Assembly (NCBI RefSeq): GCF_036227125.1
Contig: NZ_CP109435.1
Location: 4,278,001-4,342,000 of the forward strand
Direction of reading: 5' to 3'
DNA: 64,000 nt
Origin: Streptomyces sp. NBC_01485
GTDB lineage: Bacteria > Actinomycetota > Actinomycetes > Streptomycetales > Streptomycetaceae
A program made the translations under genes and the position numbers. Shown piece by piece: positions 56,970 through 64,000 of this stretch. Every line of letters starts with the position of its first letter. The stretch's first letter is position 1. The notes below the pieces were generated by a model, which saw nothing but the letters and a program-made list of their open reading frames with translations, did no database searches and was not told the DNA's origin.

Positions 56970-58700
56970 CTACCCGAGCAACCCGCCCACCAGCCCGGGC
57001 TGCCCCGAAGACGACGAGCCACCGTCGGACCCACCGGAACTGCTCGCCCCACCAGAGCTGCTCGACCCCCCGGACGAGGGCCCCGAACTGCTACTCGGCG
57101 CCTCCTCCACGGGAGTGGCCTGCTCGGGCGGCGCCTGCCCCGCGGTCCCCTGGGTCTGACTGGGCGCCCCGGCACCAGCACCGGCACCGGCCGTCGCGGA
57201 GTCCTGAGCCTCGGAGGGCTCACTGTCCGCCCCCGCCGTGGGCGCCGCCGAAGTGGCCCCCTGGGTCGGCGAGGTGGACGCGGACGGCGTCCGGGAGGCC
57301 GTGTCGCGCGTGCCGGACTTCTCCGGGAGCGGCATGCCGGGCAGCTCGTTGCGCGGGGGCTCGCCCGGCCCGGGGACGATGACCCGGTCGGAGTCGCGGA
57401 CCGCGCCGCCGAGCAGCGAGCCGACGAGCAGCGTGAGTCCGACGGCGATGGCGGTGACCAGCGCGCCGCGACGCAGCACGTACCGGCGCAGCTCCCACAG
57501 GTCGGAGCGCGGGCCGAGCCGCCGCCAGGCGCCCGCGGCGAGGCGGCCGTCGACCGAGTAGACGGGGGCGCCGGCGATGATCAGCGGCGACCAGGCGGCG
57601 AGATAGATGATGTCGGGGGTGTCGTAGACCGGGACGGTCTTCCAGCTGACGGTGACGATGAGCGCGGCGGAGAGTCCGGCGCCGACGACCGCGGCGACCC
57701 GCTGCCAGCAGCCCAGGACCGTGAGGACGCCCACGACGACCTGGAGGAAGGCGATGACGAGGCCGGAGCCGACGGGGTGGTGCAGGGCGAACTGGCGCAG
57801 TGGCTCGGCGACTTCCCACGGGTGCAGGGTGTTGAGCCACTTCACCATGGAGCCGCGCTTGCCGCCGTCGAAGTAGACGGGGTCGCACAGCTTGCCCATG
57901 CCGGCGTAGATGGAGATGAAGCCGAGGAAGACGCGGAGCGGGAGGAGGACCACTCCCAGGTTCATGCGGCGGCCGGGGTAGTAGGCGTGCCGGGCGGGGT
58001 CGTCGCCCTGCCGCCGGGTACGCGGACCCCGGTCCCGGTCCCCTTCTTGTTCCCGGTCCCGGTCCCCTTCTTGTTCCCGGTCGCGGCCTTGATGGGGGCC
58101 GCCGTCGGCCTCCCCGAAGTCCTCGAACCGGGCGTCGTCGTAGGCGGGTTCGTCGTAGGCGCTGCCGACGGTGCGCATGTTCGGCAGGAGGCGGTGCTCG
58201 CCGGCGACGGGGGCGCGCTGGGCGCCGACGACGGGGGTTTCGAGGGTCTGCGCGGCGAGGTCGCCGTCGTAGCCCCTGTCGTCCGCGTCGACGCGGGGGA
58301 TGACCTGGGTGGCTCCGGCGTCGGCGGCGGGCGGTTCGCCGTGGCCGACGCTGCCTGCCCGCACGGCCTGCAGCAGCCGGTGGGCGCCGGTGTCGTCCGG
58401 GGCGGACTTGCCGCTCCAGACGACGGCCCGCCGACGGCCACCGGAAGCGGCGCCCGCTCTGCCCGCCGCCCCGACGACGGGGATGCGCGCGGTGTCATCG
58501 ATGGCGCTCGCGTGCCGGGCGATCCGCGGGGATTGGTTACGCCGCGCCGACGCGCCCAGCTGCACGCGGAAGCTCACGTGGCTGACGATGATCTGCGCCG
58601 GATCGCTCGGCACCTTCACCATGCTCAGCGCGGGAGCGTCGTCGAATCCCGACGAGCGGTCCCCCGTGGGAGTGCGGGGTGTTCTGGTGTCCACACTCAT
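56970..58700 (-). CDS. DoxX-family membrane protein with long disordered tails
   Basis: This 576-residue protein has three parts. The first 245 residues or so are polar and disordered, including a tandem EQEGDRDR repeat. A DoxX/DoxD-like membrane domain lies at about 245-425 (LLPLRVFLGFISIYAGMGKLCDP, GLVIAFLQVVVGVLTVLGCW, VGAGLSAALIVTVSW), with one further membrane helix (ALVTAIAVGLTLLVGSLLGGA). The C-terminal tail is Ser/Gly/Pro-rich and ends in SSSGG-type repeats. DoxX proteins are small quinone- or thiol-linked membrane subunits; the role of this large form is not established. The long tails and low complexity are common in streptomycete versions. ATG 58700 is the first in-frame start. Confidence 0.85.
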   Translation of the reverse strand: MSVDTRTPRTPTGDRSSGFDDAPALSMVKVPSDPAQIIVSHVSFRVQLGASARRNQSPRIARHASAIDDTARIPVVGAAGRAGAASGGRRRAVVWSGKSAPDDTGAHRLLQAVRAGSVGHGEPPAADAGATQVIPRVDADDRGYDGDLAAQTLETPVVGAQRAPVAGEHRLLPNMRTVGSAYDEPAYDDARFEDFGEADGGPHQGRDREQEGDRDREQEGDRDRGPRTRRQGDDPARHAYYPGRRMNLGVVLLPLRVFLGFISIYAGMGKLCDPVYFDGGKRGSMVKWLNTLHPWEVAEPLRQFALHHPVGSGLVIAFLQVVVGVLTVLGCWQRVAAVVGAGLSAALIVTVSWKTVPVYDTPDIIYLAAWSPLIIAGAPVYSVDGRLAAGAWRRLGPRSDLWELRRYVLRRGALVTAIAVGLTLLVGSLLGGAVRDSDRVIVPGPGEPPRNELPGMPLPEKSGTRDTASRTPSASTSPTQGATSAAPTAGADSEPSEAQDSATAGAGAGAGAPSQTQGTAGQAPPEQATPVEEAPSSSSGPSSGGSSSSGGASSSGGSDGGSSSSGQPGLVGGLLG

Positions 58701-58861
58701 CTAACCGAGTGACGTGTGTTTAGGACACTGCTTTGACCCGCCGGATCTGTCCGGACCCCGTCAAGGTTGCACTACTCGCCGGGATTAAACCGTTCGGGTG
58801 AACTTACGGACGCGCGTTCAGCCCCCGTAAGCCCTACCCGGTCGACCCGTCAGGCGCCCTG

Positions 58862-59803
58862 TCAGGCCCTGCGCCGCGCCGCTTCGTACAGGACGATGCC
58901 CGCCGCGACACCGGCGTTGAGCGACTCCGCGCCGCCCGGCATCGGGATCCGCACCCGGTAGTCGCACGTCTCGCCGACCAGGCGCGAGAGGCCCTTGCCC
59001 TCGCTGCCGACGACGACGACGAGCGGGCCGCCGAGGGCCGCCAGTTCGCCGACCTCGTGCTCGCCGTCGGCCGCCAGGCCGACCACGACGATGCCGGCCT
59101 TCTTGTAGGCCTCCAGGGCGCGGGTCAGGTTGGTGACGCGGGCGACCGGGGTACGGGCGGCCGTGCCGGCGGACGACTTCCAGGCGCCGGCCGTCATACC
59201 GGCCGCGCGACGCTCGGGAACGACGACGCCGTGGCCGCCGAAGGCGGAGACGGAACGGACGACGGCGCCCAGGTTGCGCGGGTCGGTCACCCCGTCGAGG
59301 GCGACGATCAGCGGGTCCTCGCCGTTGTCGTAGGCGGCCGCGGCCAGGTCCTCGGAGTGCGCGTACTCGTACGGCGGGACCTGGAGGACCAGGCCCTGGT
59401 GGTTGAGGCCGTTGGTCATGCGGTCCAGCTCGGGGCGCGGGGCCTCCATGAGGTTGATGCCGCCGCGCTCGGCCGCGAGCTGGAGCGCCTCGCGCACCCG
59501 CTCGTCGTTGTCGATGAACTGCTGGACGTAGAGCGTGCTCGCGGGCACGCCGCCGCGCAGTGCCTCGACGACCGGGTTGCGGCCGACGACCATCTCGGAC
59601 GTGCCCTTGCCGCCCCGGCCGCGCGCCACGGGCCGGCGCACGGCCTGCTTCGCCTTGGCGTTCGCGATGCGGTTCGCCTTGTGCTTCTTGCGCATCTCGG
59701 CGGGCGGGGTCGGGCCCTTGCCCTCCAGGCCTCGGCGCCGCTGGCCGCCACTGCCGACCTGCGCGCCCTTCTTGCCGGACATGCGGCGGTTGTTGGCTGC
59801 CAT
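58862..59803 (-). CDS. rlmB: 23S rRNA (guanosine-2'-O)-methyltransferase, RlmB/TrmH family
   Basis: This 313-residue SPOUT methyltransferase has a basic N-terminal extension (RRRGLEGKG, MRKKHKANRIANAKAKQAVRR) and a substrate-binding region beginning MVVGRNPVVEALRGG. The three SPOUT motifs are DGVTDPRNLGAVVRS, VVVVGSEGKGLSRL and VRIPMPGGAESLNAGVAAGI; the last two build the S-adenosylmethionine knot. It methylates a guanosine ribose of 23S rRNA. ATG 59803 is the conserved start; the frame upstream overlaps the cysS terminator. It lies downstream of cysS on the same strand but is separated by a hairpin. Confidence 0.93.
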   Translation of the reverse strand: MAANNRRMSGKKGAQVGSGGQRRRGLEGKGPTPPAEMRKKHKANRIANAKAKQAVRRPVARGRGGKGTSEMVVGRNPVVEALRGGVPASTLYVQQFIDNDERVREALQLAAERGGINLMEAPRPELDRMTNGLNHQGLVLQVPPYEYAHSEDLAAAAYDNGEDPLIVALDGVTDPRNLGAVVRSVSAFGGHGVVVPERRAAGMTAGAWKSSAGTAARTPVARVTNLTRALEAYKKAGIVVVGLAADGEHEVGELAALGGPLVVVVGSEGKGLSRLVGETCDYRVRIPMPGGAESLNAGVAAGIVLYEAARRRA

Positions 59804-59876
59804 GAGTGACTCGTCTCCGTGAGCTTCGTACGTGCGTGCGTCGTACTGCGTCTGTTGCGATGTCTGCGTCTTATGC

Positions 59877-59908
59877 AGTGTGCCGCCCGGAAGGCCGGGC
59901 GGCACACT
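59877..59908 (-). terminator. Hairpin terminator after cysS
   Basis: A 14-bp perfect stem (AGTGTGCCGCCCGG at 59877-59890, complement at 59895-59908) with loop AAGG, 16 bp downstream of the cysS stop on the minus strand. Confidence 0.85.
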
Positions 59909-59924
59909 TGATCAAGAAGTGGGG

Positions 59925-61325
59925 CTAGCGCGGGCCGAGGCTCCAGCGCGGGCCCTGGGGGCCGTCCTCGATGGTCAGGCCGGACTGGCCGAGCTGGTCG
60001 CGGATGGCGTCCGCGGTCGCCCAGTCCTTGCGCGCGCGGGCCGACTCGCGCTGGTCGAGGACGAGTCGTACGAGGCTGTCGACCACGCCGTGCAGGTCCT
60101 CGCCGCGGCTCTCGTCGCCGGCCCAGTGGGGGTCGAGCGGGTCCAGACCGAGGACGCCGAGCATGGCGCGGACCTCGGCGAGGCGGGCCACCGCGGCTTC
60201 CTTGTCGTCGGCGGCGAGGGCCGAGTTCCCCTGCCGGACCGTCGTGTGGACGATGGCCAGGGCCTGCGGGACGCCCAGGTCGTCGTCCATCGCCTCGGCG
60301 AAGGCGGGCGGCACCTCGGCCGCGGGCTCGACGACTCCCCCGGCCTTCTCGACGACGCGCTGCACGAAGCCCTCGATCCGAGCGAACGCCGACTCAGCCT
60401 CGCGCAGGGCCTCCTCGCTGTACTCGATCATCGAGCGGTAGTGCGGGGTGCCGAGGTAGTAGCGCAGGACGATGGGCCGCCACTGCTTGACCATCTCGGA
60501 GACGAGGACGGAGTTCCCGAGGGACTTCGACATCTTCTCGCCGCTCATGGTGACCCAGGCGTTGTGCACCCAGTACCGGGCGAACTCGTCGCCGTAGGCC
60601 TTGGCCTGGGCGATCTCGTTCTCGTGGTGCGGGAAGATCAGGTCGAGGCCGCCGCCGTGGATGTCGAAGGCGGAGCCCAGGTACTTGTGGGCCATCGCCG
60701 AGCACTCCAGGTGCCAGCCGGGACGGCCGCGGCCCCACGGCGTCTCCCAGTCGGGCTCGCCCGGCTTGGTCGCCTTCCACATCGCGAAGTCGCGCGGGTC
60801 CCGCTTGCCGGTGATGCCCTCCTCGGAGGGCTGGCGCAGGTCGTCGACGTCCTGGTTGGACAGCTCCAGGTAGCCGGGGAAGGAGCGCACGTCGAAGTAG
60901 ACGCTGCCGTCGGCCTCGTAGGCGTGACCGCGCTCGATGAGGCCGCGCATCATCTCGATCATCTCCGGGACGTGCCCGGTGGCGCGCGGCTCGTACGTCG
61001 GCGGGAGGCAACCGAGTGCGGTGTAGCCGTCGTTGAACGCGCGCTCGTTCTCGTAGCCGATGGACCACCAGGGGCGGCCCTGGTCGTGCGACTTGGTGAT
61101 GATCTTGTCGTCGATGTCGGTGACGTTGCGGATGAACGTGACGTCGTAGCCGCGGTGGTCGAACCAGCGGCGCATGATGTCGAAGTTCAGGCCGGAGCGG
61201 ATGTGGCCGATGTGCGGGGCCGCCTGCACCGTGGCGCCACAGAGGTAGATCGAGACACAACCCGGCAGGAGCGGGGCGAAGTCACGGATCTGCCGGGCGC
61301 TGGTGTCGTACAGGCGAATGGTCAC
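59925..61325 (-). CDS. cysS: Cysteinyl-tRNA synthetase
   Basis: This class I aminoacyl-tRNA synthetase of 466 residues has the zinc-binding cysteine in LCGATVQ, the HIGH motif in PHIGHIRSGLNFD, GWHLECSAMA, HGGGLDLIFPHHENEIAQ and the KMSKS motif in GEKMSKSLGN. It ligates cysteine to tRNA-Cys. GTG 61325 (VTIRLYDTSARQ) fits the family N-terminus; GTG 61328 next to it is possible. No Shine-Dalgarno sequence is visible, so the mRNA may be leaderless or nearly so. It heads a run with rlmB; ispF and ispD lie upstream on the same strand. Confidence 0.96.
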   Translation of the reverse strand: MTIRLYDTSARQIRDFAPLLPGCVSIYLCGATVQAAPHIGHIRSGLNFDIMRRWFDHRGYDVTFIRNVTDIDDKIITKSHDQGRPWWSIGYENERAFNDGYTALGCLPPTYEPRATGHVPEMIEMMRGLIERGHAYEADGSVYFDVRSFPGYLELSNQDVDDLRQPSEEGITGKRDPRDFAMWKATKPGEPDWETPWGRGRPGWHLECSAMAHKYLGSAFDIHGGGLDLIFPHHENEIAQAKAYGDEFARYWVHNAWVTMSGEKMSKSLGNSVLVSEMVKQWRPIVLRYYLGTPHYRSMIEYSEEALREAESAFARIEGFVQRVVEKAGGVVEPAAEVPPAFAEAMDDDLGVPQALAIVHTTVRQGNSALAADDKEAAVARLAEVRAMLGVLGLDPLDPHWAGDESRGEDLHGVVDSLVRLVLDQRESARARKDWATADAIRDQLGQSGLTIEDGPQGPRWSLGPR

Positions 61326-61386
61326 CACACCAGGGTAGTGGGCCCGTGGCGATGCCTCACGCCTTCCGGCGATTGGACCGTTTTCG

Positions 61387-61456
61387 GCTGCGGGCCGGTG
61401 GGGGCTGGTCGCGCCCACGCGGCGGAGCCGCACATGCTCACAGCCCCGCGCCCCTT
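61387..61456 (+). repeat. Intergenic repeat element, copy 2
   Basis: About 70 bp matching 56833-56903 at nearly every position, again next to a gene end (between ispF and cysS). It carries the same GCGGCG-GA-GCCGC inverted segment. Confidence 0.8.
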
Positions 61457-61467
61457 GGTTGGCACAC

Positions 61468-62022
61468 TCACGCCTGTCGCACCACCAACGCCGTCGCCAC
61501 CGCCATCAGTCCCTCGCCGCGTCCCGGGAAGCCGAGTCCGTCCGTCGTCGCGCCCGACACCGAGACGGGGGCTCCGGCCGCCTCCGACAGCACCTTCTGC
61601 GCCTCGCCGCGCCGCTTGCCGATCTTCGGCCGCGGACCTACGACCTGTACGGCGACATTGCCGACGACGAACCCGGCGGCGCGGACGATGCGGGCGGCCT
61701 CCGTGAGCAGGGTGACGCCCGACGCGCCGGACCACTCGGGGCGCCCGGTGCCGAAGTGCTGCCCCAGGTCGCCGAGGCCGGCGGCGGAGAAGAGCGCGTT
61801 GCAGGCGGCGTGCGCGACCACGTCGGCGTCGGAGTGCCCGGCCAGACCGGGTCCCTCGCCCTCCCACTTCAGGCCCGCGCACCACAGCTCGCGGCCCTCC
61901 TCGAAGGCGTGGATGTCGGTGCCGATGCCGACCTGGGGGAGCGGCATCCCCGCGAAGGGCGTCGCAGGGGCCGTCCCGGAGGCTGTCCCGGAGGCCGTCT
62001 CAGAGGTCGTCTCAGAAGCCAT
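61468..62022 (-). CDS. ispF: 2-C-methyl-D-erythritol 2,4-cyclodiphosphate synthase
   Basis: This 184-residue protein has a Thr/Ala-rich N-terminal extension of about 25 residues. The IspF fold follows: VGIGTDIHAFEEG with the metal-binding Asp-x-His, LAGHSDADVVAHAACNALFSAAGLGDLGQHFG, and the C-terminal GRGEGLMAVATALV. It closes the cyclodiphosphate ring in the non-mevalonate isoprenoid pathway. It overlaps ispD by 11 bp, so the two consecutive-pathway enzymes are translationally coupled. Confidence 0.95.
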   Translation of the reverse strand: MASETTSETASGTASGTAPATPFAGMPLPQVGIGTDIHAFEEGRELWCAGLKWEGEGPGLAGHSDADVVAHAACNALFSAAGLGDLGQHFGTGRPEWSGASGVTLLTEAARIVRAAGFVVGNVAVQVVGPRPKIGKRRGEAQKVLSEAAGAPVSVSGATTDGLGFPGRGEGLMAVATALVVRQA

Positions 62023-62764
62023 CGTTGAGCCTCCTGCGGGCCAGGACCGCCTCGGCGAGGACCAGGTCGAGCGGGCGGGTGACCTTGAAGGCCTCCTCGT
62101 GGCCGGGCACGACCACGACCGTCAGGCCGAGCTGCTCGACCATGCTCGCGTCGTCGGTGACGTTGTCCGTGACCGTCTCGTGGGCGCGGATCAGGGTGGC
62201 CCGGTCGAAGCCCTGAGGGGTCTGGACGGCGCGCAGGCGGGCGCGTTCGGGGGTGGCGACGACCGGCTCGGGGTCGCCGGGGGTCGCGGCCGGTTCGACC
62301 TCCTTGACGGTGTCGGCGAGCGGCAGCGCCGGGACGACGGCCGGGGCGCCCTCGCGTACGGCCTCGATGACGGCGTCCACCGTGTCCACGGGGACGAGGG
62401 GGCGGGCGGCGTCGTGCACGAGGACGATGTCGTGGCCGGGGGGCAGCGCGTCCAGGCCCAGCTTCACGGACTCCTGACGGGACCCGCCGCCGGGGACGAC
62501 CAGGAAGTCGGTGCGGTCGGGCAGCGCGTGCGCGTCGAGGAGCGACTTGACCTCGGCGGTGCCGTCCGGCGGGGCCACGACGACGACCAGGGAGACGGCG
62601 CGGGAGGCGGCCAGGGCGCGCACCGCGTGGATCAGCATGGGCGTGCCGCCCAGCGTGCGCAGCGCTTTGGGGGCGCCGGGACCGAGGCGTACACCCCGTC
62701 CGGCGGCTGGAATCACCGCGGCCGTGCGGGCGGGCGCGGGGGAGGGACGCGAATCGTCAGACAT
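62012..62764 (-). CDS. ispD: 2-C-methyl-D-erythritol 4-phosphate cytidylyltransferase
   Basis: This 250-residue protein has the CTP-binding loop AAVIPAAGRGVRLG and then GAPKALRTLGGTPML. Further IspD blocks are GGGSRQESVKLGLDAL, VLVHDAARPLV, AVQTPQGF and DDASMVEQLGLTVVVVPG. It makes CDP-methylerythritol from methylerythritol 4-phosphate and CTP, two steps before IspF in the pathway. It overlaps ispF at its 3' end and lies 322 bp downstream of carD on the same strand. Confidence 0.95.
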   Translation of the reverse strand: MSDDSRPSPAPARTAAVIPAAGRGVRLGPGAPKALRTLGGTPMLIHAVRALAASRAVSLVVVVAPPDGTAEVKSLLDAHALPDRTDFLVVPGGGSRQESVKLGLDALPPGHDIVLVHDAARPLVPVDTVDAVIEAVREGAPAVVPALPLADTVKEVEPAATPGDPEPVVATPERARLRAVQTPQGFDRATLIRAHETVTDNVTDDASMVEQLGLTVVVVPGHEEAFKVTRPLDLVLAEAVLARRRLNDGF

Positions 62765-63086
62765 CGGTTCCTGTCAGGTTTGTGTGCCGGCCTGGCGTGG
62801 GTATGGCCTGGGAAGTGCCGGGCGCGACGCCTTGACCGGACCCTTCCGTGACGCACCGGTCGAGGCAGCAGCCCGGGCCCGGCACATCCAGTATCGAAGT
62901 ACGAAGTACATCGAAGTACGGGGGCGAGCGACAGCTACGGCGTCCGGGCGTGAACATGCCGCAGCGCCCGGCGACGGAAAATACGTCATCGGGCACCGCG
63001 GCATTTCGGTGTTCTTCAGTGTGCTGTGTACGCGTTCTTCAGCGTGCTGAGACCGGTCTCGGGCACCGATGTCAGGACGACCGATG
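62765..63086. other. carD-ispD gap with several short direct repeats
   Basis: The 322 bp between carD and ispD contains CGAAGTAC three times (62895-62919), GTTCTTCAG-Y-GTGCTG twice (about 63009-63049), and ACCGATGTCAGGACG twice just after carD. It may hold a separate ispD promoter. No reading frame is credible. Confidence 0.5.
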
Positions 63087-63569
63087 TCAGGACGCGAGAA
63101 CCTCGTCGAGCAGCGCTTCGGCCTTGTCCTCGTTGGTGTTCTCCGCGAGAGCGAGCTCACTCACCAGGATCTGGCGAGCCTTGGCGAGCATGCGCTTCTC
63201 ACCGGCGGAGAGTCCGCGCTCGCGCTCACGACGCCACAGGTCACGCACTACTTCCGCGACCTTGATGACATCGCCGGAGGCGAGCTTCTCCAGATTTGCC
63301 TTGTACCGACGCGACCAGTTCGTGGGCTCCTCGGCGTACGGCGCGCGCAGCACCTCGAAGACCCGGTCCAGCCCGTCCTGACCGACCACATCACGTACGC
63401 CGACGAACTCCGCATTGTCCGCTGGCACACGTACCGTCAGGTCACCCTGGGCGACCTTCAGCACCAAGTAGGTCTTGTCCACGCCTTTGATCTGGCGAGT
63501 TTCGATAGCCTCGATCAGCGCGGCCCCGTGATGGGGATAGACCACGGTGTCGCCAACCTTGAACGTCAT
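63087..63569 (-). CDS. carD: CarD-family RNA polymerase-binding regulator
   Basis: This 160-residue protein has an N-terminal Tudor-like RNA polymerase-interacting domain (FKVGDTVVYPHHGAALIEAIETRQIKG, YLVLKVAQGDLTVRVPADNAE) and a helical DNA-binding C-terminal domain (NWSRRYKANLEKLASGDVIKVAEVVRDLWRRERERGLSAGEKRML). CarD binds the polymerase beta subunit and stabilises open promoter complexes, notably at rRNA and other housekeeping promoters. ATG 63569 follows AGGGGTACC. Position next to ispD/ispF is typical for actinomycetes. Confidence 0.96.
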   Translation of the reverse strand: MTFKVGDTVVYPHHGAALIEAIETRQIKGVDKTYLVLKVAQGDLTVRVPADNAEFVGVRDVVGQDGLDRVFEVLRAPYAEEPTNWSRRYKANLEKLASGDVIKVAEVVRDLWRRERERGLSAGEKRMLAKARQILVSELALAENTNEDKAEALLDEVLAS

Positions 63570-64000
63570 GTGACAGGTACCCCTTCCGTGGCTATCCAGG
63601 GTAACACGGAAACTACGGGTTCTGAATGACGTTTTCGCAGGTCAGGGCATATCTCAGGGCTTGACAACAGCAACAGGAACGTGCTGCGGAGGGGCTGCGG
63701 AAGCAGGTATTCGCAGGTCGGAGCGGCTCTCCGAGGGGGGAGAAACGCGCACGGTACACACATCCGGAGGCCCGCGCGAGCGGTTGAACGTCCGCAAATG
63801 TCCGCTTCCAAGCGTGCGACTTACGCTACTCCGTTCGGTGTGCGCGGCCGGATACGAGTCGTTTCCGGAATTGATCATCCAGTCTTCGACCGGGGTCGTG
63901 ATCAATTCCGGTGATCGTCTCGTTTTCCTTCACGGAAAATCCGTGCGGGGGTGTCGGACGCGCTTGTCGGACGCGCTTATGTGAATGGCAGACGAGCGGG
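63570..64000. other. carD upstream region, no gene recognised
   Basis: The last 431 bp contain open frames on both strands with no protein-like sequence. The carD promoter should lie close to 63590-63640 on the minus strand. Any plus-strand gene would have to start beyond the window. Confidence 0.5.

Noticed and set aside
63661..63984. Plus-strand frame at the right end
   Set aside because: It begins with TTG, has no ribosome-binding site, no family match and poor third-position GC bias.

Overview
This is a high-GC actinomycete chromosome segment, almost certainly Streptomyces. Third codon positions are strongly G/C, GTG starts are common, TTA codons occur only in the two regulators I checked, and the right end carries a core block (msiK, rlmB, cysS, ispF, ispD, carD) whose order matches what I recall of the S. 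coelicolor chromosome. Three zones can be read.

(1) Positions 1-43.6 kb hold most of a nonribosomal peptide cluster. A partial AfsR/SARP regulator and a zinc-finger-like LuxR-type ATPase regulator diverge from an intergenic region with an 11-bp-phased direct-repeat array; both contain TTA codons. MbtH and a flavin reductase follow. Reading leftwards from 36.2 kb, three coupled NRPS genes encode eight modules: C-A(Thr)-T-E, C-A(Gly)-T, C-A(Gly)-T, C-A(?)-T / C-A(Gly)-T, C-A(X)-T-E / C-A(X)-T, C-A(Asn)-T-TE. An arylglycine-type aminotransferase follows. Diverging rightwards are a luciferase-like monooxygenase and a type II thioesterase. Facing them is a four-gene operon of a DpgC-like dioxygenase plus the E1alpha, E1beta and E2 subunits of a 2-oxoacid dehydrogenase.

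The operon and the aminotransferase fit an arylglycine supply route: aryl-pyruvate to arylacetyl-CoA (E1/E2), to arylglyoxylate (DpgC-like), to arylglycine (HpgT-like transaminase). The unusual identical binding-pocket codes of A domains 6 and 7 are candidate users. A 24-bp element (CGTAAC-N-GTGGT-N-A-N3-C-N-GATG) lies upstream of all five transcription units: mbtH, aminotransferase, NRPS, monooxygenase-TE and dpgC-bkd. It links them as one regulon.

(2) Positions 43.7-54.1 kb are an accessory, decayed zone beside a tRNA-Thr(TGT). It holds an ECF sigma factor with a SnoaL-like tail, a GNAT acetyltransferase, a GMC oxidoreductase, a cupin protein, an alpha/beta hydrolase and a small secreted protein. 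Interspersed are an ISAzo13-type transposase remnant with 17-bp inverted ends, a truncated AraC regulator fused into a relic of a second ECF sigma tail, an enoyl-CoA hydratase relic and a TnpB relic.

(3) Positions 54.1-64 kb are core genome: msiK, a conserved membrane protein, a sugar nucleotidyltransferase, a DoxX-family protein, rlmB, cysS, ispF, ispD and carD, separated by strong hairpin terminators and two copies of a roughly 70-bp intergenic repeat.

All assignments come from reading motifs by eye; substrate codes and pathway steps are predictions.
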